A stretch of 13,506 bases of DNA from Propionibacteriaceae bacterium (GTDB taxonomy: Bacteria; Actinomycetota; Actinomycetes; Propionibacteriales; Propionibacteriaceae): NCBI GenBank assembly GCA_003153855.1, contig PMBM01000112.1, positions 6,536-20,041 of the forward strand. Reading direction: 5' to 3'. Position numbers and translations under genes: made by a program. Numbering within the stretch: the stretch's first letter is position 1; each line of letters begins with the position of its first letter. Shown piece after piece: positions 6,358 through 13,506 of this stretch. The notes beneath the pieces were generated by a model. It made no database searches. It saw nothing but the letters and a program-made list of their open reading frames with translations, and was not told where the DNA came from.

Positions 6358-7131
6358 ATGTCCGCACCGACCGGCAGCCCCGGGCCGTACGGGCCATCGG
6401 GTCAGCCCGCACAGCCGGATCGGCCCGTACAGCCGGGTCAGCCCGCACAGCCGGCACCTCCGGTACAGCCGGGGCCCCCGTACGCCATGCAGCTCGCCCC
6501 CGCGCCGGTGCCGCCGCGCTCCAACACGCCGCTGGTGATCGTGGCTGTCCTGCTCGGGGTGGCGGTCGTTTTCGCCGGAACGTACCTGGTCGGCCGGCTC
6601 ACCGCACCGCCGGCTCCCAGCGCGGCCTCGAGCGTCGCGACTCCCGCCTCGCATCGCTCGGGCAGCGCATCGACCACGACCGTTCAGCGCGCGGGGTTCA
6701 CGCTCAACGGATCGACGCTCTCGGGACCGGGCTTCGCGGCGAGGATGCCCTCCGGGTGGGCCCTCGCAGCGGACAACGGCAGCTCCGACACCGACGGGGT
6801 GATCGAGAACGGGAGCGACAACAGCATCGCCTACTTCGCGACCGACCCGACCTCCGCTGTGACGAGATGCCACAACGCCTTCGAGAGCTACCGCGTCAAG
6901 CTCGGCGGCACCGTCGTCGACCTCCCCAACGTGCGGTGGGCCAACGGCACCGCGGTGGTGAAGGAGCTCGAGACCAAGTACTCGACCGGGCAGGAGATCG
7001 GCCTCAACATCTACTGCGTGGACCGCCCGGGGAACACCAGTGCCGCCATCCTGAGCATCGCCGCCCGCAACCACCAGGCGACCAACAAGGCAGCAGCCGA
7101 GGCCCTCCTCGGGTCCTGGACGTGGACGTGA
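6358..7131 (+). CDS. Pro-rich single-pass membrane protein with extracytoplasmic domain, possible PsbP/Mog1-like fold
   Basis: The 257-residue protein has a Pro/Gln/Gly-rich cytoplasmic N-terminus (1-56) with a 12-residue tandem repeat, one hydrophobic membrane segment (about 59-78), a Ser/Thr/Ala linker (82-110), and a globular C-terminal domain (about 112-257). The domain contains MPSGW near its start, two cysteines (171 and 220) that could form a disulfide outside the cell, and ends in SWTW. That pattern resembles PsbP/Mog1-fold actinobacterial surface proteins (LpqN/DcrB-like); this assignment is a guess from texture, not a match. The start ATG is supported by GAGGAG at 6348-6353. It is followed after 110 bp by the type VII substrate genes on the same strand, and similar Pro-rich membrane proteins often sit beside ESX substrates, so a linked role in the envelope is inferred. 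Confidence 0.75.
   Translation: MSAPTGSPGPYGPSGQPAQPDRPVQPGQPAQPAPPVQPGPPYAMQLAPAPVPPRSNTPLVIVAVLLGVAVVFAGTYLVGRLTAPPAPSAASSVATPASHRSGSASTTTVQRAGFTLNGSTLSGPGFAARMPSGWALAADNGSSDTDGVIENGSDNSIAYFATDPTSAVTRCHNAFESYRVKLGGTVVDLPNVRWANGTAVVKELETKYSTGQEIGLNIYCVDRPGNTSAAILSIAARNHQATNKAAAEALLGSWTWT
6398..6454 (+). repeat. 36-bp tandem repeat in the Pro-rich N-terminus
   Basis: A 21-base stretch at 6398-6418 recurs exactly at 6434-6454, a 36-bp period that encodes two copies of a QPAQP..PVQPG 12-mer. This is coding repeat DNA likely to vary in copy number between strains. It also causes the RADPAV repeats in the antisense extension of menB. Confidence 0.8.
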
Positions 7132-7141
7132 CGAAAGGGTC

Positions 7142-7181
7142 GGGATGTACGAGCGGTGTGCCGGCTGGATCCGTACATCCC
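7142..7181. promoter_or_regulatory. Perfect 10-bp inverted repeat with 20-nt spacer before the YbaB-like gene
   Basis: GGGATGTACG (7142-7151) and CGTACATCCC (7172-7181) are exact reverse complements. The arms start 30 nt apart, nearly three helical turns. The element begins 11 nt after the stop of the membrane-protein gene and ends 60 nt before the ATG at 7242. It could be a terminator stem without a T-run, or a two-site operator for the downstream type VII substrate genes. A weak -10-like TAGAAA at 7204-7209 lies just downstream of it. Confidence 0.55.
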
Positions 7182-7241
7182 TGTTCATGACCCCGCCACA
7201 AGGTAGAAAAGGCTCGTACGCCCCCTAGTGAAAGGCGAGCC

Positions 7242-7736
7242 ATGTCGTCGTTGTCCGACTGGATCGGTGCGCAGGACCTGCGCGGCGCCTCCATGGGGCT
7301 GGACGACCCGTCGATCGACGACCACACGACGGCTCTCGAGAAGCGCGCGGAGGTGCTCGTGACGCAGTCGGAGAAGCTCGACGCGGCCCTTGCCGCCACC
7401 CGGAAGGCGCTGTCAGACGCACGAGGCGTGGGTGAGTCCGAGTCGGGCGCCGTCAAGGTCACCGTGGACGCCCAGAACCGGGTCGTCGACATCGCTCTCA
7501 CGGCCAAGGCGATGCGCCTGCCGTCCACCGACCGCCTCCGCCGGGCCCTGCTCACCGCGTGCGAGGCGGCGGTCGCCGACGTGGCCACGAAGGTCGGCGA
7601 GGCCGCCGGGGTGGCGCCGGACAGCGACCCGTTGGATGCCTTCTTCTCCGGCATCCCTGAGATCGAGGCACTGATGCCGCTCTCCGTACGCCAACCGCAG
7701 CGCCCCGCGATCGAACCGGAGGACCACGATGGCTGA
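7242..7736 (+). CDS. YbaB/EbfC-like family protein of an ESX-type locus
   Basis: This 164-residue protein contains an N-terminal helical segment with coiled-coil character (about 27-60), then SGAVKVTVDAQNRVVDIAL (about 67-86) and a long helix rich in Ala and Leu. That is the helix-strand-helix pattern of the YbaB/EbfC family. Classical YbaB is a nucleoid-associated dimer of about 105 residues, while actinobacterial ESX loci often carry longer relatives of unknown role. The Pro-rich C-terminal tail is extra. AAAGGCGAG precedes the ATG. The gene overlaps the next one by 8 bp, so the two are probably translated together. Whether it binds DNA or acts as a chaperone or scaffold for the secreted partners cannot be told from sequence. 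Confidence 0.72.
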   Translation: MSSLSDWIGAQDLRGASMGLDDPSIDDHTTALEKRAEVLVTQSEKLDAALAATRKALSDARGVGESESGAVKVTVDAQNRVVDIALTAKAMRLPSTDRLRRALLTACEAAVADVATKVGEAAGVAPDSDPLDAFFSGIPEIEALMPLSVRQPQRPAIEPEDHDG

Positions 7737-8046
7737 CTTCTTCGTGAGGATCAACGACCTCACCGACTACGCCTCCGCGTTCTCGACGCTGGCGGCCGAC
7801 TCCCAGGATGCGCTGGGCAACCTCATGGCGGGGCTCGGGGGGTTCGCCGATGCCTGGGGTGACGATGCGCCCGGGCAGGCCTTCTTCGCCGGCTACCAAG
7901 GGCCCGCCACCGAGACACTCCTCCTGACGGCGCAGATGACCGTACAGCTGACGGTGCTGAGCAGCGCCATGTCGCAGACCTCAGCCGCCTATGTCAGCAC
8001 CGAGGCGACGAACACCGGTCTGGGGAGCGGAGCGTCACACGCATGA
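7729..8046 (+). CDS. EspC/WXG100-like type VII secretion substrate
   Basis: This 105-residue, almost wholly helical protein has the size and pattern of WXG100/EspC-like ESX substrates. The turn between its two helices is AWGDDAPGQAFFAGY (residues 42-56, Trp43), the WGDD..G..F...Y variant common in actinobacterial EspC-like proteins rather than strict WXG. The C-terminal helix ends in Y88-V-S-T-E92, matching the general type VII secretion signal YxxxD/E. It is therefore expected to be exported by an ESX machine, folded as a helical hairpin with a partner. The start overlaps the YbaB-like gene by 8 bp, and its stop shares ATGA with the next gene, whose N-terminus is the likely partner. Confidence 0.82.
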   Translation: MADFFVRINDLTDYASAFSTLAADSQDALGNLMAGLGGFADAWGDDAPGQAFFAGYQGPATETLLLTAQMTVQLTVLSSAMSQTSAAYVSTEATNTGLGSGASHA

Positions 8047-11000
8047 TCACCCAGTACACGTCACCGCTCATCCCCGACTCCGTCGTCAACGGGAAGTTCC
8101 CCCGAGCCGACGAGGACAAGCTCACCGGTCTCGGCGCCGAGTGGATGAAGGTCGACACCGAGATGACGTCCGAGGCCGGGTCCCTGACCACCCTGTCCCG
8201 CACCGTTTTCGCCAACTGGTCCGGAGGCAGCGCCGACACCGCGTACTCACAGATCGACGCGGTCACGAAGTTCTCGTCGTCGGTGGCGACGGCCGCCTCG
8301 ACGATCAGCGCAGGGTGCAAGAAGGCCGCGTCGTACGTGGCGAACACGAAGGCCGGCATCAACGCCGTCCTCATCCACCTCGACAACCTCACCAAGGAAC
8401 AGATCCTCCTCGGGCTGTCGAACCCGCTCCTGGTTCCTCTGTGCCTGCAGAGGATCCTCGACCTGCGCACGCGGGCGAAGGCGATCGTCAACGCGTACAG
8501 CGAGGCCCTGATCTCGGCGATGGCCGGCATCACGTTCACCGTCACCATCCAGCCACGCCCGAGCAGCGCCTCCGGCTCGTCCGCGACGACCGCCTCCGCC
8601 CAGGACGTACAGCTCTCGGCCCCACCAGCGGCTTCGCACACTCAGCCGAGTGGGGGCGCATCGTCGACGGCGACCGCCACGTCGGCGACCGGGGCCACCG
8701 CGACCACCGCCGCGGCGACAAGTACCGGCACGGGGTCGGCAGCGGCCACCACCGCGGGCTCTGCGATCGGCGCATGGACGGGTGGTCTTGCTGCGTTGAA
8801 GAACACCGACGTCACCAGCGTCATCACGAAGGCGCCACCCTCGGATGCGTCCTCGGGCGCCGGCGCCGGCACGAAGACCACCGGATCCGACGCCTCGCCC
8901 ACCGCGAAGCCGGCCTCCGCGGGTCAGCAGTCAGGGTCCACTTTCGGGCCTACTACGACAGCGCCGGCGACCGTCCCCACCGACGGCTCGGGCCTGATGG
9001 GCGACAAGGGCTCGCTGTACAAGGACATGGGCCAGACCCCTCCCCCGTCATCGACCACTGACGCGGTCACGGGCACCCCGCCCGGTGGCAATCCCCTGCA
9101 CCAGAAGGTCATGCAGAGCATCACCGACCAGGTCGCCGGGAACATCCCCGCACACGACGTCGCCAAGGCCCTCGACCACTCCACGACGTGGTCGAACCCG
9201 GCTGGAGGCCCGAGCAGCGCTGCCGCCCAGCCGACGCAGGGCGCCACCCCCGCCGTCAACGCAGGTGGCGGAGGGGTCTCCGGGGGCGGTACGCCCTCGA
9301 CAGGCGGCGCCCAGCAGAGCTGGACCACCGCACACCCCGCCAGCGTGGCGAACCCGGCACCGGCACCGGCCGCGACCAACCCTGCCCCGGTCGGGACGGG
9401 GGCGGCCGGCTCAGACGGGTCGGCATCAGCCACGATCCAGAACACGACGCCTGCGCCCGTTGCGCCGGTCATGCCGGTGACCAACACGACGACCCTGTTC
9501 AGCGGATCGCCCGGTGGCGTCACCCCCAACATCCAGATCGCGCCCGGCACCGGCATGCCGACCACCGGCTTCTCGGGCGCCCCGACAGGCACCGGCGCGT
9601 TCCCCACCGCGACCAACGTGCCTCCCGTCGGCAACATCGCCGCGCCAGCCGCAGCCGTACCCACCACGGCCGTTCCGGCGAGCTCGGCCGTACCGCCCAC
9701 CTCCGTACCGCCCGTGTCCTCGCCGACCGCAGCCCCCGCAGCGCAGGCTGCTGCACCTCATCAGCAGGCCGCCGCACCCGCCAATGCCGCCCAGCCGCTG
9801 CGCATCGACGCACCACGGGGAACACCAGCGGCCGCACCTGGTGGCGCCGGCCCGGAGGGTGGCGTCGTCACGGTGGCGACCGCGATCGCGGCGCTCGGGC
9901 TCGTCGGCGCCGCGGCGCAGCACTTCACCGGCCTGTGGCACGACCTCGGCTCGACGACGCTGCTCAGGCCGGTAGGAACCATCCTGCCGACGCAGTTCGG
10001 CCGGGACGACGAGCTCCTGGCGTCGATGCCGCTGGGCATGGAGACCGTGTACCAGAAGGTCCTCCTGCCAGGCGAAGCCGATCAGCTGTTCACCGGCCAG
10101 GTCGAGACGCTGCGAGGGCTCGTCTACCCCTACCAGGCGGTACGCGAGCTGCGCACTCCGTCCGAGCTGTACGACGCGCTCGGTCTCGGCTTCGTCGTCT
10201 CCGGTGTCGCCGGCTCGGACACGCTCGCCTTCAACCGTGACGCCGAGTCCGTCGACGTCCTCCGCTGCGCGGGTCTCCGTCAGGACGACCTCGTGACCCC
10301 GATCGACAGCGACGTGAACCTGCCGGACGGAACGCTGCCTCCGCCCCTCGTGCGGCACCACCGGCGCCCCTGGACCGGCACGGGCGAGGCGCCGGGCTCG
10401 ACCTCGGAGAACGTCATCGAGGAGCACGAGATCCTCGGCTACGCGAGCGTCGGAGTCCCGCACCTCGCAGAGATCTGGCGGCTCCACGCCGACGGGGCCG
10501 AGGAGCACGTCTCGACGTACAACGCGCGCAACGGCCAGTGGGTCGGCGACACCTCGCCGAGGCAGGCCCTGGTCGGGCGCAGGATCGACAACGGCGCGTA
10601 CGCGGGGCTGAGCGACGGCACCGTGTTCCGGACGATCGTCCTCACGGACGCCGACAGTGTCCTGATCGCGTACGGGGTCAGTGCGCCCGAGCACTTCGAA
10701 CCGGCGCACGACGGGTCGCACAGGACCACGGTGAGCAACACCGACATCGTCAGCCTGACGGGGGTCGCGACCATCGGTACCTGGCGGGCGCTACCGATCC
10801 AGCTGCTGCATCGACAAGGCACGACGATCCTGGTCGACTACGCAGGCGACGACCCGGCAGCCGCCGCAGCCGCGGGCTTCCTGCAGGTCAACCAGGGCCA
10901 GTGGCAGCCGCGCTGGGTCGAGCACACCGAGGTCGTCGGGATCCAGGAGCTGGAGCGTCACTATGCGCCGCCTCGCGCAGCCGCACCTTGGCAGAACGGT

Positions 11001-11075
11001 CCAGAGGGACCGAGCCCCGCGATGGATCGGGAGCGGCTCGTGGTCGACGAGCCCGCGCTCGGGGCCGTCCGCTAG
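8043..11075 (+). CDS. Large WXG-domain protein with Ala/Pro/Thr-rich linker and unknown C-terminal domain (putative type VII effector)
   Basis: The 1010-residue protein has three parts. Residues 1-170 are helical with W59-S-G in the turn and a further helix pair to about 165, resembling the WXG-type N-terminal domains of ESX effectors such as CpnT-like proteins. Residues 171-600 are low-complexity Ala/Pro/Ser/Thr/Gly, with one less biased island near 320-385. A hydrophobic stretch at about 606-628 precedes a compact C-terminal domain (about 635-985) with predicted beta character that I do not recognise. It lacks the residues of the CpnT NAD-glycohydrolase domain and any zinc HExxH or nuclease motif I can see. 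Two similar sub-blocks (LH..GQW at 814-833 and 922-954) hint at an internal duplication. The start shares ATGA with the EspC-like gene, implying coupled synthesis and a secreted complex. Toxin, adhesin and cell-surface structural roles are all possible. Confidence 0.75.
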   Translation: MITQYTSPLIPDSVVNGKFPRADEDKLTGLGAEWMKVDTEMTSEAGSLTTLSRTVFANWSGGSADTAYSQIDAVTKFSSSVATAASTISAGCKKAASYVANTKAGINAVLIHLDNLTKEQILLGLSNPLLVPLCLQRILDLRTRAKAIVNAYSEALISAMAGITFTVTIQPRPSSASGSSATTASAQDVQLSAPPAASHTQPSGGASSTATATSATGATATTAAATSTGTGSAAATTAGSAIGAWTGGLAALKNTDVTSVITKAPPSDASSGAGAGTKTTGSDASPTAKPASAGQQSGSTFGPTTTAPATVPTDGSGLMGDKGSLYKDMGQTPPPSSTTDAVTGTPPGGNPLHQKVMQSITDQVAGNIPAHDVAKALDHSTTWSNPAGGPSSAAAQPTQGATPAVNAGGGGVSGGGTPSTGGAQQSWTTAHPASVANPAPAPAATNPAPVGTGAAGSDGSASATIQNTTPAPVAPVMPVTNTTTLFSGSPGGVTPNIQIAPGTGMPTTGFSGAPTGTGAFPTATNVPPVGNIAAPAAAVPTTAVPASSAVPPTSVPPVSSPTAAPAAQAAAPHQQAAAPANAAQPLRIDAPRGTPAAAPGGAGPEGGVVTVATAIAALGLVGAAAQHFTGLWHDLGSTTLLRPVGTILPTQFGRDDELLASMPLGMETVYQKVLLPGEADQLFTGQVETLRGLVYPYQAVRELRTPSELYDALGLGFVVSGVAGSDTLAFNRDAESVDVLRCAGLRQDDLVTPIDSDVNLPDGTLPPPLVRHHRRPWTGTGEAPGSTSENVIEEHEILGYASVGVPHLAEIWRLHADGAEEHVSTYNARNGQWVGDTSPRQALVGRRIDNGAYAGLSDGTVFRTIVLTDADSVLIAYGVSAPEHFEPAHDGSHRTTVSNTDIVSLTGVATIGTWRALPIQLLHRQGTTILVDYAGDDPAAAAAAGFLQVNQGQWQPRWVEHTEVVGIQELERHYAPPRAAAPWQNGPEGPSPAMDRERLVVDEPALGAVR

Positions 11076-11080
11076 CGCGC

Positions 11081-11143
11081 ATGACGCAGACACTCCCTCC
11101 GTACACGCCCATGCCTCAAGGGTTGTCGGGGACCAGGAGCTGA
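11081..11143 (+). other. 20-codon mini-ORF after the large effector gene
   Basis: An ATG 5 nt after the effector stop opens 20 codons (MTQTLPPYTPMPQ...) ending at TGA 11141-11143. Its Pro-rich start resembles the N-termini of many actinobacterial membrane proteins. There is no ribosome binding site. It fills most of the 75-bp gap between convergent genes, where I see no T-run terminator. It may be chance or the remnant of a lost downstream gene. Confidence 0.15.
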
Positions 11144-11150
11144 GCGTTCG

Positions 11151-11870
11151 CTAGAGCACCGTCCGTGCCACGTCGGGCCGGTTGGTGATGACCGCATCGG
11201 CCCCGAGGTCGGCGAGCCGGCGGACGGTCCCGGGGTCGTCGACGGTCCACACGTTGATGTCCATGCCGAGCGCGTGGCAGCGCTCGATCGTCTCTGGCAC
11301 GAACTGGACGTACTTCCAGTGCGGATGGAGCGCCGCCATGTCGAGGCGCTGCGCATAGCCCCACGGCTCCGCGAGCACGTCGGAGAAGAGCAGGCCGACC
11401 CGGCTCGGCTGCGACGAGCGCGCCAGCTGGGTGGCGCTGATGTGGTTGAACGACGAGTAGATGACCCGCTCGGCGAGACCAGCGGCGTCGACGATGCCGA
11501 GCACGGCCTGCTCCAGCCCCGGGTACGGCTCGACGCTGTTCTTGAGCTCGATGTTGAGGTTCATGCCCGTCGGGCCGAGGACATCGAGCACCTCGTCCAG
11601 CGTCGGTACGGACTCGCCCTGGTAGCCCTCGCGACCGTTGCTGGCGTCGAGCGCCTTGATCTGGCGCAGTGTGCGCACCCCGACAGGTCCCTTGCCCGAG
11701 GTCGTACGATCCAGTGTCTCGTCGTGGATCACGACGACCTGGCCGTCGGCCGTGAGCTGTACGTCGAGCTCGACACCATCGGCGCCCAGCTCGTGCGCGA
11801 GCCGGAACGCGGCGAGCGTGTTCTCCGGCGCCTTCGCACTAGCCCCCCGATGTGCCCAAACACTCGTCAT
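11151..11870 (-). CDS. Cytoplasmic glycerophosphodiester phosphodiesterase (GDPD family, UgpQ-like)
   Basis: The enzyme hydrolyses glycerophosphodiesters to glycerol-3-phosphate and an alcohol, using a divalent metal in a TIM barrel. The 239-residue length and lack of a signal peptide match the cytoplasmic UgpQ type rather than periplasmic GlpQ. Visible catalytic and metal residues are H7-R8, E16-N17, E34-L-D36, H49, and E108-L-K110. The C-terminal strands INVWTV and ITNRPD are typical of the family. The ATG at 11868-11870 is preceded by GGGGGC and, further upstream, AAGGGA, so the ribosome binding site is imperfect. It is convergent with the effector gene and divergent from the Dcp-like gene. 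Nothing links it to the type VII cluster beyond adjacency; it probably serves lipid turnover or phosphate and glycerol scavenging. Confidence 0.93.
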   Translation of the reverse strand: MTSVWAHRGASAKAPENTLAAFRLAHELGADGVELDVQLTADGQVVVIHDETLDRTTSGKGPVGVRTLRQIKALDASNGREGYQGESVPTLDEVLDVLGPTGMNLNIELKNSVEPYPGLEQAVLGIVDAAGLAERVIYSSFNHISATQLARSSQPSRVGLLFSDVLAEPWGYAQRLDMAALHPHWKYVQFVPETIERCHALGMDINVWTVDDPGTVRRLADLGADAVITNRPDVARTVL

Positions 11871-12041
11871 GCCCCCATTGTCCCTTCAATCAGTCGGCCA
11901 TGTGATGCGGACCCGCCACTTGCTCCGAGGTGGCCCGATGCCGTGCTGCACTGGGCGCCACGGACCGGGAGACGCAGGTTTCCAAGCAGGCAACGGCCAC
12001 CGTCGTCCCTAGCCGTGACCGCACTGTGACGAGTACGGGTC

Positions 12042-12069
12042 TTGGTTTCGCCCCTTCGCCTGCCAGGAT
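12042..12069 (+). promoter_or_regulatory. Probable promoter of the Dcp-like gene
   Basis: TTGGTT (12042-12047) and CAGGAT (12064-12069) are separated by 16 nt and fit a housekeeping sigma promoter. The start would be near 12076, just ahead of the ribosome binding site AAGGAG at 12081-12086. Two GTGAC repeats (12015-12019 and 12026-12030) lie 11 nt, one helical turn, apart upstream. The rest of the 221-bp divergent gap (11871-12091) shows no RNA gene or strong palindrome. Confidence 0.45.
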
Positions 12070-12091
12070 GGGGCCGCTGGAAGGAGCACCC

Positions 12092-13506
12092 GTGACCCCC
12101 AACCCCGTGGCATCCACCGCGCTGCCCTACGCGTTGCACGACTTCAGGCACATCGCGGCGGACGACTGGCGCGCCGCGCTGAGCGACGGCATGGCCGAAC
12201 AGCTCGCCGAGCTCGACGTGATCGCGACAGACCCCACCCCACCGACAGCCGCGAACGTGCTCGACGCGTGGGAGCGGTCGGGCCAGCTGCTCAACCGCGC
12301 CGCGATGGGCTTCTGGACGCTCAAGGAGGCCGACACCACCGACGCCCTCGACGCGATCGAGGAGGAGATGTCGCCCAGGCTCGCGGCGCACAGTGACGCG
12401 ATCATGCTGGACAGAAGGCTGTACGACCGGTTGGTCGCTCTGGACGCGCGGGTCACGGCCGGCGAGATCACCCTCGACGAGCAGGGGGCATGGCTGCTCA
12501 GTGAGAAGCTGCGCGACTTCCGGCGCCTCGGCGTCAACCTCCCCGAGGCCGACCAGGCAACGCTGCGCGTGCTCAACGAGCGCATCGCCACACTCGAGGC
12601 GAAGTGGAACTCCGTGGTCGTCGCCGGCCGCAACGAGGCAGCTCTCCACATCGAGGACGCGTCGTTGCTCTCCGGTCTGACGCCCGCTGATCTGCACGCG
12701 GCCGGCGAGGCGGCGACGCGTCGCGGCCTGCAGGGCTGGGTCCTGGAGGTCGTCAACACCACCGGCCAGCCGCTGCTCGACAAGCTCGAGAACCGTGACG
12801 TACGGCGTCGGCTGCACCGCGCCGCCGTCGGCCGCGGACTGACAGGTGAGAACGACACGCGGCCCCTGATCGTCGAGCTGGCCCGCCTGCGCTCCCAGCG
12901 TGCGTCGCTGCTCGGCTTTGCCCACCATGCCGAGTTCGTCGCCAGCGACGGCTGCGCGAAGACGACGCAGGCGGTGAACGCGATCCTCCACCGCGTCGCC
13001 CGGCCCGCTGTCGACAACGCCTCGAAGGAGGCGGTCGAGCTGCAGGCGGCTCTCGCCATGGACCACCCCGGCGAGACGCTCGAGCCGTGGGACTGGCAGT
13101 TCTACGCCGAGCGCGTACGGTCGGCGACCTTCTCGCTCGACGACGAGGTGCTGCGTCCGTACCTCGACTTCGAACGCGTCCTCGTGGACGGCGTCTTCGC
13201 CGCGGCGACCGGACTGTACGGGATCACCTTCGTCCGTCGCGACGACCTCCGTGGCTACACCGACGAGTGCCGGACCTATCAGGTGCACGACGCGGACGGT
13301 ACGCCCATGGCGCTGGTGGTCATCGACCCGTACGCACGTCCCACGAAGCAGGGCGGCGCGTGGATGACCTCGCTCGTCGACCAGAGCGAGCTGCTCGGAC
13401 ACCTCCCGGTCGTGACGAACAACTGCAACCTCGTACGGCCCGCGTCCGGCGAGCCGACGCTCATGAGCTGGGACAACGTCATCACGCTGTTCCACGAGTT
13501 CGGCCA
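12092..13506 (+). CDS. dcp: M3-family metallopeptidase, peptidyl-dipeptidase Dcp-like (3' end cut by window edge)
   Basis: M3A peptidases of the Dcp/oligopeptidase A group cleave short peptides in the cytoplasm; Dcp removes C-terminal dipeptides. The reading frame opens at GTG 12092, five bases after AAGGAG, and continues for 471 codons to the edge. The last bases encode FHEFG plus the first two bases of a His codon, so the window ends inside the HEFGH zinc-binding motif (His468, Glu469). The preceding NNCNLVRP...SWDNVITLF matches the conserved segment before HEFGH in Dcp. The N-terminal helical part (1-300), GFAHHAEFV and WDWQFYAE agree with the M3A fold. Dcp proteins are about 680 residues, so roughly 210 residues with the third zinc ligand lie outside. 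Oligopeptidase A is the main alternative. Confidence 0.9.
   Translation, partial: MTPNPVASTALPYALHDFRHIAADDWRAALSDGMAEQLAELDVIATDPTPPTAANVLDAWERSGQLLNRAAMGFWTLKEADTTDALDAIEEEMSPRLAAHSDAIMLDRRLYDRLVALDARVTAGEITLDEQGAWLLSEKLRDFRRLGVNLPEADQATLRVLNERIATLEAKWNSVVVAGRNEAALHIEDASLLSGLTPADLHAAGEAATRRGLQGWVLEVVNTTGQPLLDKLENRDVRRRLHRAAVGRGLTGENDTRPLIVELARLRSQRASLLGFAHHAEFVASDGCAKTTQAVNAILHRVARPAVDNASKEAVELQAALAMDHPGETLEPWDWQFYAERVRSATFSLDDEVLRPYLDFERVLVDGVFAAATGLYGITFVRRDDLRGYTDECRTYQVHDADGTPMALVVIDPYARPTKQGGAWMTSLVDQSELLGHLPVVTNNCNLVRPASGEPTLMSWDNVITLFHEFG

Noticed and set aside
6200..6457. An 86-residue N-terminal extension of MenB on the minus strand
   Set aside because: It is repetitive (RADPAV units), Arg-rich, antisense to the promoter and tandem repeat of the next gene, and absent from MenB proteins.
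8924..9700. A 258-codon minus-strand frame rich in Gly/Ala/Val inside the effector linker
   Set aside because: It mirrors the low-complexity Ala/Pro/Thr coding sequence on the plus strand and has no independent motif or ribosome binding site that I could support.
9940..10980. A CpnT-type NAD-glycohydrolase (TNT) toxin at the effector C-terminus
   Set aside because: The characteristic TNT pattern ending in a GG-containing Gln/Tyr segment is not present, so I leave the domain unassigned.
11076..11150. A bidirectional intrinsic terminator between the convergent genes
   Set aside because: No strong GC stem followed by a T-run is visible in either direction.
11867..13495. A 542-codon minus-strand frame opposite the Dcp-like gene
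   Set aside because: The plus strand carries M3 peptidase motifs including HEFG, and the antisense product is Arg/Val-rich without a family pattern.

Overview
The window comes from a high-GC Gram-positive bacterium, almost certainly an actinobacterium. Third codon positions are strongly G/C, GTG starts are used, one gene is a menaquinone-pathway MenB of the actinobacterial (Asp-containing) type, and there is a small type VII (ESX/WXG100) secretion-substrate locus of a kind typical of this phylum. Frequent GTAC-containing codon pairs recall Nocardioides-like Propionibacteriales, but the sequence does not prove a genus.

Region 1 (1-4682, minus strand) is a carbohydrate locus. Reading 5'->3' on the minus strand it holds a sugar-phosphate nucleotidyltransferase, an anomeric sugar kinase of the aminoglycoside-phosphotransferase fold (the two share a 4-bp ATGA overlap), and then, after a 76-bp gap with a strong palindrome, a cytoplasmic GH78 alpha-L-rhamnosidase that runs off the left edge close to its C-terminus. 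The kinase and nucleotidyltransferase together could turn a free sugar into a sugar-1-phosphate and then an NDP-sugar. The rhamnosidase beside them suggests that the sugar comes from an imported glycoside.

Region 2 (4844-6199) has two unrelated housekeeping-type genes facing each other: a SnoaL-like small protein on the plus strand and menB (1,4-dihydroxy-2-naphthoyl-CoA synthase) on the minus strand.

Region 3 (6297-11075, plus strand) is the most unusual part. It is an orphan-looking type VII secretion substrate cluster: a Pro-rich single-pass membrane protein with an extracellular domain, then three genes that overlap one another (8 bp and 4 bp). These encode a YbaB/EbfC-like protein, an EspC/WXG100-like small protein with a C-terminal YxxxE secretion signal, and a 1010-residue protein with an N-terminal WXG domain, a long Ala/Pro/Ser/Thr linker and a C-terminal domain I do not recognise. 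No secretion machinery and no obvious immunity gene lie in the window. Two clean inverted repeats, one at the presumed -35 of the membrane-protein gene and one in front of the YbaB-like gene, suggest dedicated regulation.

Region 4 (11151-13506) has a cytoplasmic glycerophosphodiester phosphodiesterase on the minus strand and, divergently, the start of an M3-family peptidyl-dipeptidase (Dcp-like) that is cut by the right edge inside its HEFGH zinc motif. No RNA genes, CRISPR arrays, insertion sequences or prophage genes were seen. No gap between genes exceeds about 220 bases.
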